NCBI GenBank assembly: GCA_964493695.1
Contig: CAZBPG010000057.1
Coordinates: forward strand, 1-25,587
DNA from: Bog-950 sp964493695
Lineage (GTDB): Bacteria > Bacteroidota > Bacteroidia > Chitinophagales > LD1
Length of the DNA: 25,587 nucleotides
Reading direction: 5' to 3'
The position numbers were made by a program, and so were the translations under genes. Below, piece by piece: positions 15,024-22,705 of this stretch. The notes below the pieces were generated by a model, which saw only the letters and a program-made list of their open reading frames with translations, ran no database searches and was not told the origin of the DNA. Within the stretch, counting starts at the first letter, position 1; each line of letters begins with the position of its first letter.

Positions 15024-15122
15024 TTATATTGGAGAAATAGTTTCCGCAACTGCAAAGTCTGCGCCCGTTTGCTGTTTACCCCAGAATACAGATGTGTAGC
15101 ATAAAAGCACCGTGCCTTCCAT
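15024..15122 (-). CDS. 32-residue mini-ORF, possible repeat-borne sequence
   Basis: An ATG at 15120-15122 opens a 32-codon frame (MEGTVLLCYTSV, then FWGKQQTGADF, ending ETISPI) that stops at 15024. It contains the 16-bp word also found at 89-104, where the same frame likewise reads VLLCY. No family recognised, and no ribosome site is evident. It lies directly upstream of the promoter of the collagen-like gene. It may be a leader peptide, part of a dispersed repeat, or chance. Confidence 0.25.
   Translation of the reverse strand: MEGTVLLCYTSVFWGKQQTGADFAVAETISPI
15095..15110 (-). repeat. Second copy of the 16-bp word at 89-104
   Basis: Exact copy of GTGCTTTTATGCTACA on the minus strand, inside the 32-codon mini-ORF. 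A 16-bp match is unlikely by chance in 25 kb, but the flanks diverge. The surrounding stretch 15123-15344 shows no convincing gene. Confidence 0.4.
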
Positions 15123-15344
15123 CTACAGCGGCTGTTAAAAAAACGTGAGGTTTTAAATACCTAACAATGGGGCAAACATATTTTTATCGTTTTTGAGGGC
15201 AGCCAGTTGAGCGTAAAAGTTTTCGAATCAGAGAACTTTGCCAGTATCATTGTGCAGCAGGTAACAATTGTGTTTCCTGAGCCTGTTGGTTTATAGTTAG
15301 TGAATAGTTGACTGAAAAATGATAGAAATCACCTGACCAGCGGG

Positions 15345-15596
15345 AGTAGCCACTTGGCTATTATCGCCAGTTACGTGGCCAGTGTCGCCAGCCATGTGGC
15401 TGACAGCGCCAGCTATAACAACAGTGTTGCCGTCCACATAGCCAACGCTACCAGCCGCGTGGCCACCCACGCCAGCCACATGGCTAACGATGCTAGCCGC
15501 GCAGCCAGTCTTGCCGGCCACATAGCTACTGCCGCCAGCCACATGGCTGGTGCCAACAGCCAAGGGGCCACTGTTGCCAGCCACCATGCTTTTTAT
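15345..15596. repeat. 21-bp tandem array, 12 units, with dyad core AGCCA-YR-TGGCT
   Basis: Twelve units, each exactly 21 bp, begin at 15345, 15366, 15387, 15408, 15429, 15450, 15471, 15492, 15513, 15534, 15555 and 15576. The clearest units carry the near-palindrome AGCCACATGGCT or AGCCATGTGGCT. Because of this symmetry both strands read as similar heptapeptides: S-H-M-A-N-D-A on + and S-H-V-A-G-x-x on minus. Neither strand has a convincing start codon or leader, so I do not call a gene. The DNA from 15597 to 15808, upstream of the kinase, shows nothing recognisable. Confidence 0.95.
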
Positions 15597-15808
15597 AACA
15601 AATACCGCTTTTGCCATAGTGTTAGCTTAACGGGGGCAACCGTAAGGTCGAACAGCGGTGGGTTATGAATCTTCCTGGCTTCCTTCGCGCAGGGGCTATC
15701 AAAGTATAGTATGAATTAGCGCATCAACTCATCAGCCAATCCTCTAATCCCCTCCCTGTTCACAAACTCCACTTGCGCTTTTTGCAAATCGGGTTTATTT
15801 TGTTGCAC

Positions 15809-17575
15809 ATGGAAGGCAACCGCAACATACTGCTGTTAGACAGCGATGAGCAGAGCGCGCAGGATATTCAGCGCTTTCTGAAAGTGAGTGCCTATGCCTT
15901 TACCCTGAGCCACGCCAGCGATATTGCCGAGGGGCTCAACTACCTCAAAAACCGCCAGCCCGACCTTATACTGCTCGATGCCGGACTGATGCAGCAACCC
16001 GCCTTTGCCGCCTTTAAACTGCTGATGCAAAAAGCACAGGTGCCCGCCATACTGCTTACCGATACCGGTAACGAACAAACCGCCCAACAGGCGGGGCAAG
16101 CCGGTGCGGTTGATTTTTTGGTGAAGAACAAAATCAATTTGTTCCACCTGCAAAAGACCATTGCGAATGTGCTGAAGCTGAGCGAAACCGAAGCGCGGCT
16201 CGACAGCGCAAACAACGAGTTTACGGCACAGCACCAAGCGCTGTACCGCGTGCTGAACAAAATGAGCAGCGGGGTGATGGTGATAAACGCGCAAAACACC
16301 ATCCGGTATGCCAACGCCCGCGCGTACAGCATATTAAGCGAAGAAGGCATCAAGAAACATTTAGCCGAGCATTTGAGTTACCGGTTGGCCGAAGAAGATG
16401 AGCAGATGGAACTGAAGCCGAGGAAGAACCTGAGCATCACCATCCGCATCAGCGATATGGCGTGGAACGGGGAGCGCGCCAACCTGTTTGTGCTTGACCG
16501 GTTAAAAACCAAAGAAGAAAAACCTGATGCCCTGCTGCAGGACGAAGCGGTGGTAACCCTGCTGAATACGCTGAGCGAAAACATCCTGCTGCTGAAAGGC
16601 GATGTGATAGTGCAGGCCAACAAACCGGCTTTGCATTTATTGAAAATGAAAGCCAGCGCGCTGATTCATCAGCCGCTGAAAGCAGTTTTTGAAAGCGAAG
16701 AAACCACCGGTGCCGAACTTTCGGTGCAGTCGTTTTTAGCCGAAAGGGTTTCGCACGGCATGCTCAAAATTGCTGACGGCTCGGAGCAACCGGTGCTGTT
16801 CAGTTTTAAACCGCTGAACTTAGGCGAAGAGTTTTACCAGTTGCTTACGTTTGACCTCAACACCGGACCGGATACCGTGCCCGGTGCCCGCACCGATGAA
16901 GAAAAGTTTTCGAGCGGAGATGTATTGCACCTCGCTTCGCACGATTTGCGCGAACCGGTGCGCACCATTCTCAATTACGTGCAGTTGATTTCCGAAAACC
17001 TCAAAAACGGAAAAACAGAGGAAGCCAAAGAGTATGCGGGCTTTGCGCAGTCAGCCGCGGCACGCATGGAAAAACTCCTCAGCGATTTGAAAGTGTTTAT
17101 CGGTTTAAACGAACATCCTTTCCAGTTGCAGAAAGTTTCCATGAAACTGGTACTGGCCGATGTATTGAAACAACTCAAGCCGCGCATTGATGAACTGGGG
17201 GCCGAGGTAAGCTTTACCGAACTGCCCGATGTAAGTGCCGACCGCGAACTGGTAGAAAAACTTTTAACGCAGTTAATCGACAACGCACTCAAGTTCCGCA
17301 AGAAAGACAAGAAACCGGTGATTGACATCGGCTACGACAAGTTTGAAGGCAACGTTATCTTCTGCGTACGCGACAACGGCATCGGAATTTCGAAGAAATA
17401 CTATCAAAAAATCTTCGAACTGTTCGAAAAACTGAACAGGGTAGATGAATACCCCGGAAACGGCCTCGGCCTTGCAATCAGCAGGAAGATCACCGATTTA
17501 CACGGTGGCGAAATCTGGGTAGAGAGCCTTCCGGGCAGCGGAAGTAACTTTTACTTTACCTTACGTGGAAAATAA
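15809..17575 (+). CDS. Receiver-PAS-histidine kinase (phytochrome-type kinase core)
   Basis: A 588-residue soluble signalling protein. The N-terminal receiver domain (about residues 1-125) has LLLDSDEQ as the acidic pocket, Asp57 in LILLDAGLM as phosphoacceptor, TDTG and the conserved Lys in FLVKNK. The second acidic pocket residue appears replaced by Ser. One or two PAS-like segments follow (about 145-235 and 250-345, MSSGVMVINAQNTIRYANARA in the first). The HisKA domain has LASHDLREPVRTILNY with His378, as in phytochrome-like kinases. The ATPase domain shows the N box LIDNALKF (Asn492), DNGIGI and GNGLGLAISRKI. No membrane segment. An upstream ATG at 15773 exists, but starting at 15809 puts the receiver at the N-terminus. 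It is the first gene of a likely three-gene operon and probably receives phosphate from, or gives it to, an unseen partner. Confidence 0.88.
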   Translation: MEGNRNILLLDSDEQSAQDIQRFLKVSAYAFTLSHASDIAEGLNYLKNRQPDLILLDAGLMQQPAFAAFKLLMQKAQVPAILLTDTGNEQTAQQAGQAGAVDFLVKNKINLFHLQKTIANVLKLSETEARLDSANNEFTAQHQALYRVLNKMSSGVMVINAQNTIRYANARAYSILSEEGIKKHLAEHLSYRLAEEDEQMELKPRKNLSITIRISDMAWNGERANLFVLDRLKTKEEKPDALLQDEAVVTLLNTLSENILLLKGDVIVQANKPALHLLKMKASALIHQPLKAVFESEETTGAELSVQSFLAERVSHGMLKIADGSEQPVLFSFKPLNLGEEFYQLLTFDLNTGPDTVPGARTDEEKFSSGDVLHLASHDLREPVRTILNYVQLISENLKNGKTEEAKEYAGFAQSAAARMEKLLSDLKVFIGLNEHPFQLQKVSMKLVLADVLKQLKPRIDELGAEVSFTELPDVSADRELVEKLLTQLIDNALKFRKKDKKPVIDIGYDKFEGNVIFCVRDNGIGISKKYYQKIFELFEKLNRVDEYPGNGLGLAISRKITDLHGGEIWVESLPGSGSNFYFTLRGK

Positions 17576-17614
17576 GCCTACCTAAGTCCTTTTTCTTTTC
17601 CCTCCTTTGTTGTG

Positions 17615-18772
17615 ATGAAGAAATTTTGCAGCACCTGCGGCAATCACTTAGAACTCAGCCAGCGTTTTTGCAGCGAGTGCGGAGCTGTCAACCCTTTCTT
17701 TGTTGCGGCCTTCACCCTCCTCTCCGACCAAAGTCAATCCTTAGAAAAACTGCGCATCGAAAAAGAGCGCATCGAAAAAGAACTCTCGGCTAAAGAAGAT
17801 GCACAAAAAGAGTTTGAGCGCCAGGAGCAATTAAAACGAGAACTGGAGGAACTTGAAAAACAAAAAGCAGAACAGCTCGAAAAAGAAAGGGCACTGCGCG
17901 AAAGGTTGGAGCGCGAAAAAATTGAAGCCAGCCTGAAGAAAGAAATCCTGCAGGTAAAGGAAGAAGCAGAAATAGCGAAGAAGGAAACCATTGACCTGGT
18001 ACGCGAAGTGCGCAAAGAAGTAAAGCAGGAGATCCTGGAAATAGGGCAGGAAAACAAACGACTGAAACACGAAGTAGAAATACTCAGCAAACAGATTCCT
18101 GAAAAAAGCGAACCGGTAGCTTATGTGGCTTCTGTGGTAACACCGGCACCGGTAGAAGAACAACCGGAACCGGCAGCCGCAGAAACCGTAGAGCAGGAAA
18201 GCAGCCACAATCCGCTCAGGGTGCTGCTGGGTATGGTTATCCTGTTAGGGGCTTTCCTCGGCTATTTTTATTACACCAATATTTACAGCCATCAAACCGC
18301 GGAGCTCACAGAACCTGAAGTAACCACCACCACCGAAGCACCCACCCCGGAAGTCATCACCCCTCCTATCGAACAACAGCAGGTAGTGGATACCGTGCTC
18401 GAAAGCGATGCCCCGGCAGAAAACACCAATCCTCCGGCTGACGAACCGGTGAAGGTGAGCCCGGCAGTTTATAATCCTCCGGCAGCAACACCACCGGTTG
18501 AAAATCCAAAAGCAAAATCAAGAATTACCGAAGCCAAAGTGATGGCTGATTTAAACGGCAAAAAGATTTCGGGCTGCGGTGTAACCATCGGTTACGAAGC
18601 CGACCTGAACAATCTGAGTAACCTGGTGCTGGTAGAAAAATCATCCAACTATACCAAATACAAATGCACCATTAAGCTTTCACATGGTGACGATACTTAT
18701 ACCGCTGTGCCTTATCTGTATTACACCGATGACGGCATGCTGACAAAAATTGACGGAAGTAATTGCGAATAA
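17615..18772 (+). CDS. Zinc-ribbon, coiled-coil, single-TM protein
   Basis: A 385-residue protein of unknown function that appears to cross the inner membrane. Seen: an N-terminal zinc ribbon with two CxxC pairs (CSTCG and CSECG, residues about 4-23), a long charged coiled coil (about 40-165) and a Pro/Glu linker. One membrane segment follows (about 201-222, VLLGMVILLGAFLGYFYY), then a Thr/Pro-rich stretch and a C-terminal domain of about 85 residues beginning AKVMADLNGKKISGCG. The topology predicts cytoplasmic ribbon and coil, periplasmic C-terminus. A GTG at 17612 abuts the ATG at 17615; I prefer the ATG. It lies 39 bp after the kinase and 9 bp before the MORN gene. Zinc-ribbon proteins of this kind often serve as protein-binding scaffolds, so it may link the kinase to the envelope, but that is inference. 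Confidence 0.82.
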   Translation: MKKFCSTCGNHLELSQRFCSECGAVNPFFVAAFTLLSDQSQSLEKLRIEKERIEKELSAKEDAQKEFERQEQLKRELEELEKQKAEQLEKERALRERLEREKIEASLKKEILQVKEEAEIAKKETIDLVREVRKEVKQEILEIGQENKRLKHEVEILSKQIPEKSEPVAYVASVVTPAPVEEQPEPAAAETVEQESSHNPLRVLLGMVILLGAFLGYFYYTNIYSHQTAELTEPEVTTTTEAPTPEVITPPIEQQQVVDTVLESDAPAENTNPPADEPVKVSPAVYNPPAATPPVENPKAKSRITEAKVMADLNGKKISGCGVTIGYEADLNNLSNLVLVEKSSNYTKYKCTIKLSHGDDTYTAVPYLYYTDDGMLTKIDGSNCE

Positions 18773-18781
18773 AACAAGCCT

Positions 18782-19969
18782 ATGAAAAAACTTTTATTCC
18801 TTACCGGTCTTCAGTTTACTCTACTGGCCCTCCAGGCGCAGGATTATCTTTCCGGCAAACTGATAGACAAACAAACCGGCACCAAAGAAATTTTTTACGA
18901 CCGCACCCAGAACGATATTGCCTTTTACGTTTATCAAACTGTTTATAAAGTAACCGGTGCCGATAAAAGCCCGCTGTATACCGTTACACTCACTCATGAC
19001 CGTGCAAAAGGGCTCCTGTTTGTCAGCCTGAAACCTCAAACCGGCAATCCGGTCGGCAGCCGCATTTCTTACGACCGCACCGAATGCGGGTTGATTTTCA
19101 GCGATAAAAGTTCGCTCGATACCTCCTTTAACATCAACGCCAACTACAACCACCTCTTTTCCTTTACCGATACCCTACGCACATATCCCATCCTGCACAA
19201 ACTGAAAACATTTGACAAAAAAGATATCGTGCTCGACCCGCTTACCAAACTGCGTATTCGCAAACACATCGAAGCCATTAAAAACCTCGACCTTTCCGAA
19301 CACCCGGTTACTTTCAATCAGCAGTTATACAAACTCCGCGATACCCTGTATGCCAATCACCTCCGGTTTAACGAAGCCATCAGCCAGATAAGAAAGCAGA
19401 TTGAAGAAGATGTAACCAGACTGATGAAAGATAAACGGGTAGAACAGGATGTAAAGCGGTATGAAGGAGAAAAGCGTTTCGGCAACCCTCACGGCAAAGG
19501 CCTGCTGGTCATCAACGGAAACATTTATGACGGAAACTTTGCGGAAGGAAAATTTGCATCGGGCAGTGTGTTGCTCCATAACGAAGGATACGAATACTGC
19601 GGGCAGTACCAAGGCGATAAAAAAACAGGCACCGGCTGGCTGAAACACAAAAACGGCAGTTATCTTCTCGGAACTTATGTCGATAATGTGCTGAGCACGG
19701 GAATAACCCTGCAAAAAAGCAAAGACGGTGAAATTTACTTCGGGGGTTTCAAAGGTGGTAAACGTACCGGCTATGGCGAACTGCAAAACAACACCGGTGG
19801 CAAGTATGCCGGTGAATTTCTGGACGATCGTCTGGTAAGGGGATACTCCAAAGAAATTGACCCTTTCGGTTACTACACTTACTCCCGTATAGAAAAGGGA
19901 ATCAAAACTCCCGTAGATGCCAAAACCGCTGAGGAGTTTTTCGGATTGTCGCTTTCCTCAGGCAACTAA
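18782..19969 (+). CDS. Exported MORN-repeat protein
   Basis: A 395-residue protein with a signal peptide (KKLLFLTGLQFTLLALQAQ). The N-terminal half (to about residue 220) has no recognised family; it is rich in beta and ends in a charged helix. From about 225 to 355 it has MORN-type repeats: GNPHGKGLLVINGNIYDGNF, YCGQYQGDKKTGTGWLKHKNG, YFGGFKGGKRTGYGEL and YAGEF. MORN repeats bind proteins or lipids in other systems. Last gene of the kinase/zinc-ribbon operon. Its stop is 3 bp from the stop of the convergent L,D-transpeptidase gene with no hairpin between. A periplasmic or outer-membrane role is inferred from the signal peptide. Confidence 0.85.
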   Translation: MKKLLFLTGLQFTLLALQAQDYLSGKLIDKQTGTKEIFYDRTQNDIAFYVYQTVYKVTGADKSPLYTVTLTHDRAKGLLFVSLKPQTGNPVGSRISYDRTECGLIFSDKSSLDTSFNINANYNHLFSFTDTLRTYPILHKLKTFDKKDIVLDPLTKLRIRKHIEAIKNLDLSEHPVTFNQQLYKLRDTLYANHLRFNEAISQIRKQIEEDVTRLMKDKRVEQDVKRYEGEKRFGNPHGKGLLVINGNIYDGNFAEGKFASGSVLLHNEGYEYCGQYQGDKKTGTGWLKHKNGSYLLGTYVDNVLSTGITLQKSKDGEIYFGGFKGGKRTGYGELQNNTGGKYAGEFLDDRLVRGYSKEIDPFGYYTYSRIEKGIKTPVDAKTAEEFFGLSLSSGN

Positions 19970-19972
19970 ATA

Positions 19973-21592
19973 TTAAAGGGGCAGTTTCTTTTCCTCCGCA
20001 TAAATATCTTTATAGAATTTCAGGTTCATGTTTTCATCTACATCGGCTGTCATATAAAGGATAAGCACTGCGAATCGTTTTTTCAGGTAAAAGTCCTGCG
20101 GCTTTTGGTCTTTCATACATTGTTGGAGTATAGCAACAGTAGAGGTATCTAAGCCTTCGGCTAAAATGTATTCAGCCAGTTCCATCGGTTTCTCCACCCG
20201 CACACAACCGTGGCTTAAAAAGCGGTTTTTGTTGCCAAACAAATCCCTCCGGTTGGTATCGTGCAGGTAAATACTGTATGGCGAATTCAAATCAAATTTT
20301 AAAAGCCCTAATGCATTATCGCAACCGGTAGACTGCCGAAGTGTGAATGGAAAATACTTAGTTGAGTACCGGTTCCAGTCTACCTGTTGTGGATTTACTT
20401 CCACTCCTTTGCTATTAATAACCTGAAGGTTATTATCATCCAGATAACTGATTCTCTTTCTGATTTTTGGCAGCATTTCTTTTGTTGCAATGCTTAGCGG
20501 AACGGTCCAGTATGGATAGGTAATTACCCTGGTAATGTAAGCTGTGAATGAGGGTGTTTTTGTATCCTTCTTACCCACAATCACCCGCATACTCATATCT
20601 TTAAGCGTATCACGGGTAACAATCTGCAAGCGTGCGGCTGGAATATTTACCAGAATAAACTCTTTCTCCCTCAACCTGCCGGTCCAGCGCCAGTAGTTCA
20701 AACTCTCCTTAATTTGTGCCACACGGTTTAAAACCGGATAGTTGAGCGCAACAACTGTTTTAGCATCCAGCACACCGGAAGTATCCATACTCATCATTTT
20801 CTGGAAACCGGCAATAGCAGATTTGAGTTGCTGCTTTGAAACAGAATCATAACTCAAAGTATCAGCAACAAAACCGTATGCTTTAAGTTTAGCCAGCGTT
20901 GTCAACCTTCCTGAATCTACGTTTAAAACATCAGCGGAATCAAGGGAGGGATGGTTCCGTAAGAAAGATTGCATCCGGTTAAGCTCGCTCTTCAGAAATA
21001 AATACTGAGAGATTTTCGGCTCAATACTATCCAGAGTTCTCCGCCAGTCATGGTGTGTCATCAAATCGTTGAACACACTCACTATGTGCGAAGAGTCTAT
21101 GTTATACTTTACCCCATTGTATTTAATCTGCGGAATTTCTTTCCCGTAAGCCACATGATACAAAAACGAGAGAGCGGCATCTGTAAATATCACTTCGTTT
21201 TCCGATTCAAACTCGCTCATATCGAAATTAGGCAGCCGCAAAAGCGAATCATACTTCGAAACGTAATCCTGGTGATAGTCAGCCCTGTTAAGACCCAGAC
21301 TATCTGCCTGATTCAGCATTTCATTAAGCATGTCGCGGTAAACCCTTTGAGCAGAAGAAGTATCCGTCCATTTTGCTTCATACCCGAAATGATTAAAGTA
21401 CTTCTCGAGCAACTCGCGGCTGTTGATTCGCTCTGTATTTCCCTGCACGGTTACCTCTTTCTTGTTTTGAAGAAGATTAAACAGTTTGTCTTTCGTACCG
21501 GTGAAAAAATTTTTCCGGAAGGCAAAGATTAATACAGCAACAATCACAACAACTGCTGCAATCGAGTAAAGCTTAACCGAATTTCTGTTCAT
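19973..21592 (-). CDS. L,D-transpeptidase, YcbB/LdtD-like
   Basis: A 539-residue periplasmic enzyme that forms L,D cross-links in peptidoglycan or attaches substrates to it. Seen: an N-terminal membrane anchor or signal (VKLYSIAAVVVIVAVLIFAF) and a long helical region. A peptidoglycan-binding-like segment (about 230-290, LAKLKAYGFVADT and AIAGFQKMMSMDTSGVLDAKT) precedes the YkuD catalytic domain (about 310-490). The catalytic motif is HDTNRRDLFGN then FLSHGCVRVEKP, with Cys463 as nucleophile. YPYWTVPLSIATKEMLPKI matches the YcbB family's YWxVP block. Length fits this family. It lies 9 bp after marC and is the last gene of the CBS-MarC-transpeptidase group. Confidence 0.92.
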   Translation of the reverse strand: MNRNSVKLYSIAAVVVIVAVLIFAFRKNFFTGTKDKLFNLLQNKKEVTVQGNTERINSRELLEKYFNHFGYEAKWTDTSSAQRVYRDMLNEMLNQADSLGLNRADYHQDYVSKYDSLLRLPNFDMSEFESENEVIFTDAALSFLYHVAYGKEIPQIKYNGVKYNIDSSHIVSVFNDLMTHHDWRRTLDSIEPKISQYLFLKSELNRMQSFLRNHPSLDSADVLNVDSGRLTTLAKLKAYGFVADTLSYDSVSKQQLKSAIAGFQKMMSMDTSGVLDAKTVVALNYPVLNRVAQIKESLNYWRWTGRLREKEFILVNIPAARLQIVTRDTLKDMSMRVIVGKKDTKTPSFTAYITRVITYPYWTVPLSIATKEMLPKIRKRISYLDDNNLQVINSKGVEVNPQQVDWNRYSTKYFPFTLRQSTGCDNALGLLKFDLNSPYSIYLHDTNRRDLFGNKNRFLSHGCVRVEKPMELAEYILAEGLDTSTVAILQQCMKDQKPQDFYLKKRFAVLILYMTADVDENMNLKFYKDIYAEEKKLPL

Positions 21593-21601
21593 GAAGGGCC
21601 A

Positions 21602-22171
21602 TCAGAATTTAACGTAAGTGCTGAAAATTTTAATAGCAATGGCAAGCAAAATCACACCGAAAAATTTTTTGATTGCCGCCAGTCCTGTTTTACCGATCCT
21701 CGACTCAATCCAATTCATAGCTCTGAGCACTAAGAAAACAATTACCAGATTGATGAGAATGCCAATCAGAATTTCAGTAACGCTGTAAACTGAGCGCAGT
21801 GAAATAATAGTGGTGAGAGTGCCCGAACCGGCAATAAGGGGAAACGCTACCGGTACAAAATTTCCAGAATGGCTGTCATCCGGATGTGTTTTAAAAAGAT
21901 TGATACCCAGAATCATCTCCATTGCGAGAATGAAAATTACGATAGAACCCGCTAATGCAAATGAACGAACATCTACACCCACAAGTTGCAAGAAGGTTTC
22001 GCCTGTCAAAAGAAAGAAAATCATCAGTGCTCCGGCTGCGAGCGTTGCAATAAACGGATTGAAGTTTTTCTGATGTTGTTTGATACCGATAATCACCGGT
22101 AACCCTCCAACAATATCAATCACCGCAAACAGCGTAAAAGTGACTGTAAGTATAGAATTAAGTGAAAGCAC
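21602..22171 (-). CDS. marC: MarC-family integral membrane protein
   Basis: A 189-residue protein of the MarC/UPF0056 family with about six membrane segments. Family marks seen: an N-terminal LTVTFTLFAVIDIVGGLPV, KTHPDDSHSGNFVPVAFPLIAGSGTLTTIISL in the middle (the P-L-x-x-G-P-G-like loop) and a C-terminal AIKKFFGVILLAIAIKIF. Molecular function of the family is not settled; the link to multiple antibiotic resistance has been questioned. It follows the CBS protein gene by 26 bp and precedes the transpeptidase by 9 bp, so all three are probably one transcript. Confidence 0.9.
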   Translation of the reverse strand: MLSLNSILTVTFTLFAVIDIVGGLPVIIGIKQHQKNFNPFIATLAAGALMIFFLLTGETFLQLVGVDVRSFALAGSIVIFILAMEMILGINLFKTHPDDSHSGNFVPVAFPLIAGSGTLTTIISLRSVYSVTEILIGILINLVIVFLVLRAMNWIESRIGKTGLAAIKKFFGVILLAIAIKIFSTYVKF

Positions 22172-22197
22172 GTAAAAAAATTAAAAGACTTAACCGG

Positions 22198-22617
22198 TTA
22201 GTCAGCTATGTAAGCTAACACATCCTTTACCGACAAAATACCAATCAAAATACCATCATCTACAACCGGCAAGGCCATAAATTTCTTATCAGCAAATATT
22301 TTTGCGGCATTTCCGATGGTTTCGCTGGACGAAACAGTAACAGGGTCAGAAGTCATTATATCTGAAAGAACAATTGCCTTGTCAATCGCATCGAAGTCCA
22401 TAGCGATTTTAGGGTTCCGGTTACATAATTCCAGAAAAACTTTTGGCAAATCATTCGAACTCACCATGCCTATCAACTTATTATCTTCATCAACAATAGG
22501 TAAATGGTGAACTGGAAATTCAGTAAAAAGCCTTACAACTTTTGAAAATTCGGTTGATACATTGGCAACAACCGGAGTTATTGTCATGATGGTAGAAACT
22601 GGTTTGGTTAACGACAT
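22198..22617 (-). CDS. Two-CBS-domain protein
   Basis: A stand-alone protein of 139 residues made of two CBS domains, which usually bind adenosyl ligands and report energy state. The first begins VSTIMTITPVV and continues to HLPIVDEDNKLIGMVSSNDL; the second runs from LSDIMTSDPVTVSS to ALPVVDDGILIGILSVKDVLAYI. I chose the ATG at 22615-22617 over the one at 22638 because a perfect -7 element (TATCTTTG on minus, 22636-22643) overlaps the upstream start, which would then have no leader. First gene of the CBS-MarC-transpeptidase group. What it regulates is unknown; control of a membrane neighbour is a guess. Confidence 0.85.
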   Translation of the reverse strand: MSLTKPVSTIMTITPVVANVSTEFSKVVRLFTEFPVHHLPIVDEDNKLIGMVSSNDLPKVFLELCNRNPKIAMDFDAIDKAIVLSDIMTSDPVTVSSSETIGNAAKIFADKKFMALPVVDDGILIGILSVKDVLAYIAD

Positions 22618-22635
22618 AGGTTGATTTTTGTGACC

Positions 22636-22643
22636 CAAAGATA
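22636..22643 (-). promoter_or_regulatory. -7 box of the CBS-MarC-transpeptidase operon
   Basis: TATCTTTG on the minus strand fits TAnnTTTG exactly. A TTCG sits 20 bases upstream in the -33 position, one mismatch from TTTG. The transcript would begin just before the ATG at 22617. It lies in the 67-to-88-bp gap between this operon and the divergent rdgB. Confidence 0.45.
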
Positions 22644-22705
22644 GCTATAAGCTGAAACAAAAACGAAGGCCGGAGCAAATAAAAGGATTAAAATACATTA
22701 GCCGG

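Noticed and set aside
6012..15596. CRISPR arrays
   Set aside because: Units are contiguous and have no unique spacers; no cas genes are present.
15297..15668. Genes on either strand within the second 21-bp array
   Set aside because: Both frames are open, but start codons fall within the array or are TTG, no leader or promoter is seen, and the dyad symmetry explains the likeness. Kept as a repeat, not a gene.
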